Part shown: one piece after another, positions 25,155 to 38,030 of the stretch
How the letters are laid out: every line of letters starts with the position of its first letter
How positions within the stretch are numbered: position 1 is the first letter of the stretch
Assembly (NCBI RefSeq): GCF_018991925.1
Contig: NW_024727688.1
Span: 186,001-250,000 of the forward strand
Length of the DNA stretch: 64,000 nt
DNA from: Homarus americanus
Taxonomy: Eukaryota > Arthropoda > Malacostraca > Decapoda > Nephropidae
Reading direction: 5' to 3'
Translations under genes and position numbers: made by a program
The notes under the pieces: generated by a model
Told to the model about the DNA's origin: nothing
The model's input: the letters and a program-made list of their open reading frames with translations, nothing else
Databases searched by the model: none

Positions 25155-25510
25155 TGTCAAACAGAGAGAGTGCTGTGTCCCTCAGCCCGTGAACTGGTTC
25201 TGTCTAACAAGACATCGGATCCACGGCCAAGACGACATTATTAATTTGTGATGATAGTGTGGAGGTGCGTTTGACACGGCGTGATGCTGAGATAGCGGAT
25301 GTTACCTCGTCAGGTTGTGTGTCAGAGTGGTGATGCGCTGGCAGGGGTTGAGCAGAGTCGCTGATGGCGCAGATACAAGGCTCCTGTGATGCGGCAGGAG
25401 TGAATGAATTGTCAGTGAGTGGAGAGTACCAAGACGTCTGGGTTAAGTTGTTGACGACTGGAGACCAGATAGAGAACCAGGTTGAAGGTTCATTAACTAC
25501 AGAATACATC
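25155..25510. repeat. Unidentified dispersed repeat, copy B
   Basis: Direct-orientation partner of the copy at 19198. It holds GACATTATTAATTTGTGATG, GGAGGTGCGTTTGACACGG and GATAGCGGATGTTACCTCGT in the same order, with several indels. The minus strand is open for about 105 codons, but the reading frame is not conserved with copy A. No terminal inverted repeats or tRNA boxes were seen. Confidence 0.85.
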
Positions 25511-26952
<1,442 letters not shown>

Positions 26953-27380
26953 CACCCTTCGCCCACTCTCATTCAATCATTATACCGTTTTATGAAGCTG
27001 TAATAATCCTTTTCTTTTTTTTAACTGGGAAATTCTGCCTCGGACCAACTACGTTAGAAACCTTTGTGTGTATAATAGCAATGTCTGTTTTGCGAATGAT
27101 AGAAGTGTAGAGCTGTGACATGGGTGGGTGGGGGCATCATTATACGATTCTAGGAAACAGTAAAGCGAAGAAAATATGTTTGTGTATTCAACACTAAAGG
27201 TCAGCGTAATTAGCCTGCATGAGAGAGACCTTACCAAACACCATTGACGTGAGTGATGGGAGATAGTCTTTTAACGAGGAACAAAGCGTATCTTAAAGGA
27301 GTTTGCTCAGACGGCTTCCCACTCATCATACAATAAGATTAGATATACTTAACCAAGGAGTAACTTTTAGGGTTTTTAAT

Positions 27381-27422
<42 letters not shown>

Positions 27423-27436
27423 TATAGATAGATAGA
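27381..27436. repeat. (GATA)n microsatellite
   Basis: About 13 GATA units with one ATAT interruption. Confidence 0.97.
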
Positions 27437-27566
27437 AAAATACTTAACTAGTGTATATATATAAATTAACATAAGGGTAAAACTAATCTATTGAAGAGTT
27501 GGGTGAGCGTCACCTAACCCCTGACCAGCTCTAAGGACGATGGTTATCCACACTAACCTGCCACAC

Positions 27567-27602
27567 CCCACCCCACCCCACCCCACCCCACCCCACCCCA
27601 CC
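27567..27602. repeat. (CCCCA)n microsatellite
   Basis: About seven perfect CCCCA units; the minus strand is (TGGGG)n, which can form G-quadruplexes. Confidence 0.95.
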
Positions 27603-27702
27603 GCACCTCATCCCACCCCTCACATATCCCTTCCTCATCAGCCCTGTGGAAGGTGATACCATGGCGTCTGCTCTGCCTTACCCCTAATCCTTACCTGCCT
27701 TC

Positions 27703-27802
27703 CTCACATCCTCACCCACCTCCCACACATCCTCACCCACCTCCCACACATCCTCACCCACCTGCCTCACATCCTCACCCACCTGCCTCACATCCTCACC
27801 CA
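27703..27802. repeat. ~21-bp C-rich tandem repeat, about 5 copies
   Basis: The unit CACATCCTCACCCACCTCCCA (last bases vary) repeats about five times. Confidence 0.85.
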
Positions 27803-29530
27803 CCATGACACATAGCGGTGGAAAATAACACAAAGAAAATACGTGTTTTTTTCGGCTCTACTTTCTACCTGATTTATTCCATATGCCTTCACCTTATTTC
27901 TTAGTTATCCTTTTTTATTATTTATCACGACTGTATTTTCTACCCACTTCCTCTCGCATTTCTGTAACTCTCTTATTTATTTTGAATTTATCTTCCTCCT
28001 CTCTTTAACCATCATCATTTTTGTCGCTAAGGGTATATCTGTTTTGCTTTTGTTATATATTCTACTTTATCATATATTCCTTTATCTCTGCTTTATTATC
28101 ATCTCCCTAAGTCAGTTTATTCTTTAAAAGAGTAAAGTGAAAATCAATGGGCGAGGGATGGGGGAGGAATTTCCTGCCCGGTGTACTGATCGATTTTTCA
28201 ATAAAAAAAATCTAATCAGTAATTGGATATTCATCTCAGATACCATAGGATTATAGTAATCCGATCTCTCTCTCTACTTGCATCTCCATTTCCTATCTTT
28301 CTTTCTCCCTCCTTCTCGTCCCCTGTCTCTCCTAAACGCCCCTTCTTCCAATCCCCTCTCCCTATTCAGTCTGTTTCTTGCACTGTCTTTTCACTGCATT
28401 GCCTCCGTGTGAGTCTCTCTCCCTCCTTCCTCTCTTTCAATCCCTTCCCCCTCTCCCTCTCTCTCCCTTCCCTCTCTTCCTCTCTTCTCTCTTTCCATCC
28501 CTCCTTCATCTCTTTCCATCCCTTCCCATCTCCCTCTCTCTCTTTCTCTCTCCCTCCTCTCCCACTCTCTCTCACTCCCTCTCTCCACCTCAGCTAATAC
28601 ATGCTTCATTAAAACACTCACCTGCAGAAGAAAAAAAAAGAACAGGTAATTGGATAATCTAAATACACAAAGCTTATCTCCATCCTTGTTTATACCTTCA
28701 TGCGTTAGGTAATTTGTAAGGTAAATATCCTGGCTAGACTCTTGGGAGGACGATAAACCAAATAGGGCAGCCATAAGATGTGTTTTGGGTGGATGGATGG
28801 GTGGGTGGGTGGTTGGATGGGGATTGGGTAGGGTGGGGTGGGGGGTGAAGCTTGTTGATCCGGTCTAAGGTATGCAAGAGAACGAGACGGTGGTGGGGGG
28901 CGGATGCTTCTTTACATAAACTTTTAAAATTAATTCCACAACTTTACATGATCTTGAAATCTACTGTTAAGAGTCTTGGGTTCACTTGATTACCATACCT
29001 GGTTTGTTTGTTGTGATGTTTTGTTAATTAAAGCTTCCCTCTTTACCTGAGTATGATACCTGGGTCATCATTTTTTTTTGCCAATTTTGATTCGAAAAGT
29101 TTTTGTTTATCGCCTCAAGATCTTCATTCTGAAATTCTACTTTTATTTGTTGTTGTTTATAAAGTTGTGTTGTGATTATAATTCTCTCTTTCACTCTCCT
29201 TCTCTACATCTCTTCCTTCCTTCTTTCTTACATCTCCATTTCCTATCTTTCTTTCTCCCTCCCTCTCGTCCCCTCTCCAACCCCCTCTCTCTATTCAGTC
29301 TCTTTCTTGCACTGTCCCTCTCTGTGTTTACCTTGTCTTTACCTTATCAGTATACTAATTATTTTTCGTTCAAGTTCTCTTTTCTCCCCCTCTTTTTTTT
29401 TTTACAGTTCGGGAGATTAGTCTATCCTTTGTTGACTCGTTATAACTTTACTGCCTAGTGTTAGTACAGCAGCAGGAAACCGTAGTGCCTGGAACAAACC
29501 TGTAATGTGGTTGGATTACACTGCATAGTT
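27803..29530. other. Non-coding DNA with CT-rich blocks
   Basis: 28260-28590 is strongly pyrimidine-rich. A ~90-bp part at 28281-28386 is repeated at 29231-29316. 28785-28845 is G-rich. Confidence 0.6.
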
Positions 29531-29539
29531 TACTCCTCA

Positions 29540-29586
29540 CATCTGACCAGGAATGGGGGATCGAACCCGGTACACAATAGTGAGTT

Positions 29587-29590
<4 letters not shown>
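29540..29590 (-). mobile_element. tRNA-derived SINE fragment
   Basis: On the minus strand this reads CACTATTGTGTACC then GGGTTCGATCCCCCATTCC, a canonical pol III B box in a tRNA-like context. The A-box side is replaced by a (CA)n tract at 29591-29619, so the element is truncated. Its body may extend down to about 29450. Confidence 0.55.

Positions 29591-29619
<29 letters not shown>
29591..29619. repeat. (CA)n microsatellite
   Basis: About 14 CA units that truncate the SINE fragment. Confidence 0.95.
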
Positions 29620-29622
<3 letters not shown>

Positions 29623-29799
29623 CCCAAAAACAGTGTCGTGCCAATTGTAATCCCCTCATATGAGCCCTTAACTCCGGCATTAATCTGGTCATAAGTGTCT
29701 AATTCAGCTGATCTTGATACTGGAGTCGTTAATTCATTGGATCTTGTTCTCTGCAGTTTAGCTGACGCAGAAGATATAAATTCAAAATTAGATTAACCA

Positions 29800-29925
29800 T
29801 TTAAGGACGATGGCGTGATAGTGTGATAGTGTAACAATTTTAGAACGATGGAGAAACCCTTTGAGGATGATGGTTTAACCGTTTGAGGAATGATGGTTTA
29901 ACCTTTAGAGATTAACACCTTAGAT
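29800..29925. repeat. Degenerate ~21-bp repeat (AACCCTTTGAGGATGATGG type)
   Basis: Several decayed copies of AACCCTTTGAGGATGATGGT occur here. They match the CCCCTTGAGTACGAT array at 39.1 kb and single copies at 36.6 and 53.7 kb. Confidence 0.7.
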
Positions 29926-30237
29926 CATGGTCCTTAAAATACTAAGTAATTATCGGTAGAATGATTTGCGTGCTGTGTTAGGTATCAAATCGAACACACA
30001 CACACACACACACACACAAACAAAGAAATAGAAAAAATCAGGTAACAAACGTGTACCAACTTCCTAGTGTCATATTTCCAGCTGTTAAGGTTCCAGCCAC
30101 CAGTTTCCAGCACGATGGTTTATTTTTTTTTCCAGTTTTCCAGCATCACGTTACAAGAGTCAGTATTCGAGATACCCAACTTTCTTCTTTAGCCTCTACA
30201 ACAATATCTTTCTTTAAGGTTCACGTGTCATACATAG

Positions 30238-30445
30238 TCCTCCGTGTCATGTGTAAGTTTCCCGTGTCATGTGTAAGTTTCCCGTGTGATGTGTAAGTTT
30301 TCCTTATCATGTGTAAGTTTCCCGTGTCATGTGTAAGATTTCCGTGTCATGCGTAAGTTTTCCGTGTCAAACGCAAGTTTTCAAAGTCGAGATTAAAGCG
30401 TTCCTTGTCAAGCTGTCAGTTTTCCTTGTCAAGATACAAGTTTTC
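30238..30445. repeat. 20-bp minisatellite, decaying
   Basis: The unit CCGTGTCATGTGTAAGTTTC repeats perfectly at first and decays progressively to about 30445. Confidence 0.92.
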
Positions 30446-30479
30446 CGTGCCAAGCTTTGATTTTTTCAGGGAGGGACAC

Positions 30480-31275
30480 ACACACACACACACACGTTGG
30501 CCTGTTATTACAGCCAAATGTCGCTCACCAACACACTCCGGACCAGTGGACCAGCGAGGCACGAGTCTGCCATCGACGAGTCATAATCTTATATAATTTG
30601 GTTATATATTTGTATGTACTGTAGTTTTTATTGACCTTCTTCTAAGCATAAAGAGAATAAGTGACTTTGGAAGTGTTCAGAAGTAACTAACATCTCACAA
30701 AGGCACAGAAGCTTCCAGGTCACTTCAGTAACCAGACGACGGAGTGAGTGTAAAGGTGTCCACATAACCTCCACCTCCTGTGACGCTGACTATAGCGACC
30801 ACCAACATTTTCTTCACCTGACATTGATTCATAAGTAAAGGAACTCTGAGGCAACTGTTCATCTTCTCTCGTTATTCCCAACTTTTTTCATATTCTTCTC
30901 CTGCCTGTGGTTCCTCTTCATCATTACCTTATCATTCCTCTGTTTATTATGGAGCCGGCGCTTCTCTGGGTTCTGCCTTCTCGATAATTTATTAGTCCTG
31001 ACCTTCCTCTCTTGTTTCTCTTGCATTATTATCAACTACGTCTCTCCTTATCATCATTATCTCCTTTTATTTCTCCTTCTCCACCTTGATATTTCCTTTG
31101 TTCTCCTCGTTGCTCTCCCTCTTCTCAACCAGTTCATGTGCTAGCTATCTCCCTCTTAACTCACTTGCCTATTAGGGACAAAGTATGGGGTAGTTAGGCT
31201 ATTCACCTAGATATGAAGGGACGGACTCTTTATAAACAAGCAATAATTGTGGTGAACTTTTACCCCTAGTGCGAA
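30480..31275. other. Non-coding DNA
   Basis: A short (CA)n run at about 30477-30494, then unrecognised sequence with a CT-rich bias. Confidence 0.5.
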
Positions 31276-31278
31276 TAT

Positions 31279-31534
<256 letters not shown>

Positions 31535-31842
31535 CAAAGTTTCTCACAAGTCGAAACTTTTGTTCAAACTTTTCTATGCCGACAACTGATACGCTTCCCG
31601 TCCCTCTTACAAGCACAACACCTCCCGGAGCATGACAGACATCCAGCTGAATGTCAAAATAGGTTAAATGTCTCTGTTGTATCGGAGGGCTAAAAGCATT
31701 CTCTTTTCTGGTATGTTAGAATCTACCAACCCGTGACCGCTGTTGGCTCGATAGTCTTTTATTTTATGAGTATATTTTGTTTTCGTTCTATACATTATAT
31801 TCATGTCAGTATATTCTTTTATCTTGGTATACATTTTCAGAT

Positions 31843-31844
<2 letters not shown>

Positions 31845-31898
<54 letters not shown>
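31845..31898. repeat. (GT)n microsatellite
   Basis: About 27 GT units. Confidence 0.97.
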
Positions 31899-31901
<3 letters not shown>

Positions 31902-32335
31902 ACTCCTCCCGACAGAGTGTGTGTTTCATGATCATCACAACAAAATAATTACTGGTAAACAAGAATTTTTACACAGATATGACACACTGTACCATTATGT
32001 TAGCAGAGTCAGATGGGTAAAAATATACTTGAATAATATAATTCTTCACGGCCAGAGCTTTAGTAAAGGTGAGGAGTGTACAATATATTATAACAGGTTC
32101 AGACAGTCATACTAACACACAAACAAAGAGAAGAAAGATGAAAAATATCCCAGGCATGAAAATTACACCTGATTGGTTATTACTAAGTGTAATTAGCACT
32201 GTAATGAGATCAAATTACGCCGTCATTATGAATATTTGATGAGTTTCTGATCTATATTGAGCAAGACAGACAGCTTTTCGAAAAACTACACATAACACTG
32301 AATTTAGTAATGTAATTGGAGATTGTTTGATAAAG

Positions 32336-32443
<108 letters not shown>

Positions 32444-32539
32444 AACAATTTATTTTCATTTTATCAATATTTGTCTATGTTTTCCATCTATCTCTCCATC
32501 TCTTTCTTTCTCTCTTGCTTGTTTTATTACACATTATTC

Positions 32540-33230
32540 TCACCACCACACATCTTCACTATACTGCTTCCTTCATCACCACACATCTTCACTATACTGC
32601 CTCCTGCACCATAACACATCTTCACTATACTGCCTCCTTCATCACCACACATCTTCACTATACAGCCTCCTTTACCACACATCTTCACTATACTGCCTTC
32701 TTTACCACCACTCATCTTCACTATACTGCCGCCTTCATCACCACACATCTTCACTATACTGCCTCCTTCATCACCACTCATCTTCACTATACACCTCCTT
32801 TACCACACATCTTCACTATACTGCCTCCTTCATCACCACTCATCTTCACTATAGTGCCTCCTTCACCACCACACATCTTCACTATACTGCCTTCTTTACC
32901 ACAACTCATCTTCACTATACTGCCTCCTTCATCACCACACATCTTCACTATACTGCCTCCTTCATCATCACACATCTTCACGCTACTGCCTCCTGCACCA
33001 CCACACATCTTCACTATACTGCCTCCTTTACCACCACTCATCTTCACTATACTGCCGCCTTCATCACCACACATCTTCACTATACTGCCTCCTTCATCAC
33101 CACACATCTTCACTATACAGCCTCCTTTACCACACATCTTCACTATACTGCCTCCTTCATCACCACTCATCTTCACTATACTGCCTCCTGCACCACCACA
33201 CATCTTCACTATACTGCCTCCTTTACCACT
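32540..33230. repeat. ~33-bp minisatellite, about 21 copies
   Basis: Units built from CATCTTCACTATACTGCCTC plus CTTCATCACCACA repeat with two interspersed spacer types (CTTTACCA and CTGCACCA). Higher-order variants recur: two blocks containing TACAGCCTCCTTTACC lie about 450 bp apart. The array ends about 85 bp before the start codon of the eRF1-like gene, so it may overlap its promoter. Confidence 0.96.
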
Positions 33231-33253
33231 TTCATTACCTCTTACTGCATTTC

Positions 33254-33273
33254 GGTCAATTTGGAAATTGACC
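33254..33273. promoter_or_regulatory. Perfect 9-bp inverted repeat upstream of the eRF1-like gene
   Basis: GGTCAATTT (33254-33262) and AAATTGACC (33265-33273) are exact reverse complements around a GG spacer. It lies 41 bp before ATG 33315. It could be a protein-binding site or a 5' UTR hairpin; both are inference. Confidence 0.5.
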
Positions 33274-33314
33274 TCCTAGCGACAGTCGTTTACTTAAGTG
33301 TTGTGCAATTTAAA

Positions 33315-34115
33315 ATGGGTAAAAACAAGCAAAAGAATACTAACAACTCCTACGGCTCCTCTGTGGCCATCTCTGGCGGGAAAAATATATCCGCCGGTAG
33401 CTGTACCCCAGAAAATCTAGGTTACGTTGTGCTAGACGGCGAGCGGATCTTAATCGCTACTGCTTCAAATGAGGACCATAAGGTCCACTTTGAAAATGAC
33501 TACCCACCACCACCTCAGACCAAAGTTGTGTCTGTTGAAAAGATTAAGCGGCAGCGTGACGAGAACCGCCAACGCCTGCTGAAAGACACCGTTGTCAACA
33601 CACAAAAATATCTTGTGCAAAATAATACATTTAAAGTCGCCGGTCTGGTGATAGCCGGGCCCGGTCACCTCAAGGAGCAGGTCGTTCAGATGCTTCCGGA
33701 ACCCACCAAGAGGATGGTGAAGGCTGTCCTCTCCACCGGGAACAGTGGGAAACAAGGCCTTAAGGAGGCCTTGCGACAAACAAAGAACCTTTTAGGCAAG
33801 TTGAAATCTGATGCTTCTAATTCTGTGCTAGATGAAATCTTCACCCAACTCAAGTGTGGCAACGATCAGTTGGTGAGCTTCGGTGATGAAGTACGTGAGG
33901 TTGTAGAAGCTGGCGCCGCAAGGGTTGTTTGTGTTTGGAAAGACTGCCCAAGTCGGCCTTGGTTTGTCGAAAACTGCATGTATTCTAACACGAAAGTTTT
34001 CATCCTAACCGAGTCAACCGAAACCTCCAAGACACTTGTTAAAACCTTCAGTGGTGTGGCAGCCCTACACCATTACAACTTCTCACTTCACCAAAGTTTA
34101 GCGGCAATATATTGA
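33315..34115 (+). CDS. eRF1-like protein lacking the N domain and the GGQ motif
   Basis: An intact intronless ORF encodes 266 residues. I chose ATG 33315 (context AAAATGG), since the 18 extra codons back to 33261 cross the inverted repeat and show no eRF1 similarity. After a Ser/Asn/Gly-rich leader (1-33), ENLGYVVLDG (33-42) matches the start of the eRF1 middle domain (FGFIVIDG in animals). Residues 107-122 (KVAGLVIAGPGHLKEQ) match KVNVAGLVLAGSADFK. Residues 147-177 fit the helix ending in FDEI, and 190-208 (GDEVREVVEAGAARVVCVW) match the C-domain GVEDTLKALEMGAVEILIV. The end (TFSGVAALHHYNF) matches KGFGGIGGILRYRVDF. The catalytic GRGGQ aligns without gaps to Q68-T-K-V-V72, so peptide-release chemistry is not expected. 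The NIKS-bearing N domain, the C-terminal minidomain (about 60 residues) and the acidic tail are missing. Host eRF1 is very highly conserved in animals, so this is not a fresh retrocopy. An old paralogue, an old retrogene or a gene from a mobile or viral genome are possible. An eRF3-binding or ribosome-associated regulatory role is speculative. Confidence 0.8.
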   Translation: MGKNKQKNTNNSYGSSVAISGGKNISAGSCTPENLGYVVLDGERILIATASNEDHKVHFENDYPPPPQTKVVSVEKIKRQRDENRQRLLKDTVVNTQKYLVQNNTFKVAGLVIAGPGHLKEQVVQMLPEPTKRMVKAVLSTGNSGKQGLKEALRQTKNLLGKLKSDASNSVLDEIFTQLKCGNDQLVSFGDEVREVVEAGAARVVCVWKDCPSRPWFVENCMYSNTKVFILTESTETSKTLVKTFSGVAALHHYNFSLHQSLAAIY

Positions 34116-34151
34116 TTTCCCTATTCCTTTGTATCCTCGATACTAATTGTA

Positions 34152-34157
34152 AATAAA
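34152..34157 (+). terminator. Poly(A) signal AATAAA of the eRF1-like gene
   Basis: A consensus AATAAA lies 37 bp after the stop codon, and the sequence that follows is T-rich (TTTGTAGTTTTTTTATC). This supports a short 3' UTR and real transcription of the gene. Confidence 0.7.
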
Positions 34158-34235
34158 TCTTAACACACATTTGTAGTTTTTTTATCTTCACATATAATTT
34201 GTATTTATTAAATTATTCTTCACATAAAATCATGT

Positions 34236-34241
<6 letters not shown>

Positions 34242-34269
<28 letters not shown>

Positions 34270-34303
34270 CCCCCTTCCATGTTTCTGTTACACTCTCACT
34301 CTC

Positions 34304-34334
<31 letters not shown>

Positions 34335-34340
34335 CTCTTA
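34242..34340. repeat. (CA)n and degenerate (CT)n microsatellites
   Basis: (CA)n at about 34240-34266, then a (CT)n-rich stretch at 34294-34340. Confidence 0.93.
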
Positions 34341-34555
34341 TTGTCAGAGTATATATTGAAGGTACAAGTAGAAGCAGAGAGACAAAAAAGAAAGGAGAAT
34401 AGAGAGAATAAAGAAAAAGAAAGGAATGGAGAAGAATGCAAAACAACGGCGTCTTCAATCAGGTCTAGCTGCGGCCCTAATGACCTTGATGGACTGAAAA
34501 CCGAGAAAAAAATCAATCAATGACAAATGGCGAAACTACACAGCGGCCAGTCACA

Positions 34556-34880
34556 CACCTGGAAGTCTCACAGCCTCACAACCCGGAAGTCTCACAGCCT
34601 CACAACCCGGAAGTCTCACAGCCTCACAACCCGGAAGTCTCACAGCCTCACAACCTGGAAGTCTCACAGCCTCACAACCCGGAAGTCTCACAGCCTCACA
34701 ACCTGAAGTCTCACAACCTGGAAGTCTCACAGCCTCACAACCTGGAAGTCTCACAACCTGGAAGTCTCACAGCCTCACAACCCGGAAGTCTCACAGCCTC
34801 ACAACCCGGAAGTCTCACAGCCTCACAACCTGGAAGTCTCACAGCCTCACAACCTGGAAGTCTCACAGCCTCACAACCAC
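34556..34880. repeat. 24-bp minisatellite, about 13 copies
   Basis: The unit GGAAGTCTCACAGCCTCACA plus ACCC repeats, with two internal shortened copies near 34703 and 34752. Both strands stay open because the period is a multiple of three. Confidence 0.97.
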
Positions 34881-34939
34881 ACAGCATTACAGCCTCATAC
34901 CCTCACAGCCCCAAAGTCTCAGAGCCTTACAGTTCCTAG

Positions 34940-35325
34940 ATCTTTCAGTCAATGGATGAACATGAACAGGAGGAGAGAACCATGAACCACACCATAACAA
35001 CAAATGAAAAAAAAACACGCAAAAAAACGTAATTTCCTTTTAAAGACTTTGAATAAAAATGAAATATTTCAGCCTCATCAATGACAAGGGAATTAAAAAA
35101 AAAATACAGCATTTGCATTACTGTCTCGTCCGACCAAACAATAAATATTTTAAAAGACTACAGATATTATAGAACTTTATGAATGTAAGTATGATGGAAA
35201 AGCTCGTCCAATAGGGCAAAATAATAGGTACTCAACAAGCATTCATATAATAGAGTCCTTAGTGCAACATATGGGAGGAAGACTAAGAGCAGTGACCTGT
35301 CAGATGTCTTCCTCTCTATCATCGT
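34940..35325. other. AT-rich non-coding DNA
   Basis: Nothing recognised. Confidence 0.5.
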
Positions 35326-35327
35326 GT

Positions 35328-35329
<2 letters not shown>

Positions 35330-35393
<64 letters not shown>
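35330..35393. repeat. (GA)n microsatellite
   Basis: About 31 GA units; a purine-rich (A-biased) stretch follows to about 35770. Confidence 0.97.
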
Positions 35394-35395
<2 letters not shown>

Positions 35396-36103
35396 AACAA
35401 GAGAGATAGAAAGAAAGAGTGTAAAAGAGAAAAATGGAAGGGAGAAAGAGGGGGAGATGGAAAAAAGACAAATAAAAAGCGAAAGAAAGAGAAACACTAA
35501 CAAAGTGGGAAGAAAAAGAAAGAATAATTGAAAGTGAGAAAGAGAAAGAAAAATTTTGTTATGAAAAGAGAGATAAAATAAGCGATTGAAAAACCGAAAT
35601 GAAAAACAAACTTGGGGGAAAAGAAAACCAGACAAACAAACAATGAAAATAAAAGAAAAACATTGAAAATTAAGAACAGATGAAAGAATAATAAAACAAT
35701 AACAAAATAAAAACTACCATAAATAAAAAAAAATAATAATTTGTTGTATAAATAAAATAAATAAATAAAAAATAAAACAAAGTGAAATTTACCACAACAT
35801 CTCTTGGTAGATTATCACATTGAACATTAAACAAGGCGAGGAATAACAATGCTAGCTGAGGAAGTCAACGTCACATAACGTCAACAGTTCAATACAGTTT
35901 GGATGTTGTGTATCTATCGAGTTAAACGACGTAATAACTCATGTGTGATCAACAGTTTGGAATTCCAGAAACAAAAGTTGATCAAATTTGGAATTATCAG
36001 CAATTTTTTGCCTATTTGGGACAATATAAACAGTGGTATTAATACATACATGCATTTTTGTATTAATGCATACATGTATACGTGCAAATAAATCTATACG
36101 TGC

Positions 36104-36162
36104 ACATACATACATACATACATACATACATACATACATACATACATACATACATACATACA
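36104..36162. repeat. (CATA)n microsatellite
   Basis: About 14 CATA units. Confidence 0.97.
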
Positions 36163-36407
36163 ACCACTTTCCTGGAAACGAGAATAAAATCAACATACGG
36201 AATCCAGTTTTCTTTTGCCGCCAGAATTTCGTCATAAGTAGAGAACCTAAAAAGAAAACGACACATTTAATCAGTAACACGACGCTGGTGGACTAATTAG
36301 CAGGTGAGTAGTGGCCGCGTTGACCCCACCACCAGGTACAGTACACATGTGACTTGGTGTAAAGCCCTGCATGAACACCAGGTTGGAGTGGAGGGAGGAA
36401 AGGTATT

Positions 36408-36408
<1 letters not shown>

Positions 36409-36466
<58 letters not shown>
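36409..36466. repeat. (CT)n microsatellite
   Basis: About 29 CT units. Confidence 0.97.
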
Positions 36467-36469
<3 letters not shown>

Positions 36470-36472
<3 letters not shown>

Positions 36473-37725
36473 CTATATCTCATTTTATCTTTAATTTTCC
36501 TTCTTTCTCCATTTTTTTCACTCTAATCTCTCTTATCCCTCTTATACTTTCCTCCTTGAGTACGATGCGTAAACCCTTTGATTACAGAGACTTTATCCAT
36601 TCAGTATGAGGTCTTAACCCATCATACTGAAGAGGTTACACTAAAAGACCTCTGGATCGCCCCCAAAACAGTGATAGATTAAGACGAACAAGACTGCCGC
36701 ACCAAAGAGTCTTAAGGAACCTAAGAGTACTTTTGTATGTCCGGGCTCCACTAAGAGAGGATGTTCAAGCCACGTGTGAACGGTGTATCCCTCCAGAATT
36801 ACGACACAGAAAGAAAGAGTAAAATAACATTGACTTCGGCAACAGGAGAGGGGGAGGAGAAAGTAAACAGAGAGAGGAAATAGAGAAGGATAAAAGAGAG
36901 AGACAGAGAGATAGTGAACACAGCGGCTGTGATGGTATACAGGTGCACGCCACATCCCGGGTTATACGACACTTCTTGAACTGGAATTTAAGCTCAACTT
37001 TCCCGATCTATTTCGCTCATAGAAGTCTATGTTCGGCTAAGGGAGGCGTCAGAAGGGTGAAAAGGTCGCATGGAAATAAATGAAATACAATTAAAATTGT
37101 GTCTGTAACACAGGTAATTTAAGAGTGCCAGATAATTGGCCATTGACCTGTGCGATGGTAATAAAGTTCTCGCAGTGAGTGAACAACTGAGTCAATCAGT
37201 CACTGCATCAGTCATTTACTAAGGACTGGAATTCTTAGAGATGACTGATGTAATTAAAAGCAATATAAGAGTCTCCATCAATACTGTTATTTCTTAAATC
37301 ATGACCAACCTTTATTTTATCTGAAGGTAGTCTTAAAATCCCACGAATCTCCCTGAGTGAGTCTTAACGTACACCAGACGCCCACAAAGCTGGATCTCAG
37401 ACTGTAATTTTTATGGCTCCTCGGCGGTCAGATCACGCCTGAAAAGTAAAGTCGAATTATCAGTTATCTAAAGGGTAAAGGATGAACAAAAGTATAGAAA
37501 CTGAAGTCCCCAAGTCTTAAATTACTCAAGATACAGCAGCCGGGACGGGGTGACACATAGTGTTTAGCGTGACACCTGGGGAACACTCACAACACTTCCC
37601 TCAGCAGGTGTCACAGACTTCCACGAACATTTACAGTAAAGACAAGGATTAGCTTTTACCTGTCACGTTTTTAGGATTATGAGCCATCCAATATGGTCAT
37701 CACCACCGACCAAGAAATACGCTCA
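36470..37725. other. Gene-free DNA
   Basis: One copy of the CCTTGAGTACGAT motif lies at about 36553-36570 and one copy of the GTCA-flanked dispersed motif at about 37186-37252. No gene was recognised. Confidence 0.5.
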
Positions 37726-37728
37726 TAA

Positions 37729-37729
<1 letters not shown>

Positions 37730-37779
<50 letters not shown>
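37730..37779. repeat. (CA)n microsatellite
   Basis: About 24 CA units. Confidence 0.97.
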
Positions 37780-37781
<2 letters not shown>

Positions 37782-38028
37782 ATTATGAAAGGGATTAGCA
37801 AAATTTTCGCCTGAGGAAAACTGATACTCTATAAAAGACTGGACTTGGTTTTGAATATAAAAATGTGATCAAAGGGAGACCAAATGTGACAGAGAACTAC
37901 ACAGTGAATACCTACAATGAGATACTTTACTGTTGACGTCGATGTTTGTGACTTGTAACACATATCTAGAATGTAACTTTAGACTGTGTAAATTGATTAA
38001 CATTATAAAAAATGAATACTGTTCATTA

Positions 38029-38030
<2 letters not shown>

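Noticed and set aside
33315..34115. Recent processed pseudogene of host eRF1
   Set aside because: The frame is intact, but similarity to the highly conserved animal eRF1 is low and whole domains are missing, unlike a fresh retrocopy. No poly(A) tail or target duplication was seen.
33261..34115. Longer form of the eRF1-like protein starting at 33261
   Set aside because: The 18 extra codons span the inverted repeat and carry no eRF1-like sequence. ATG 33315 has the better context.
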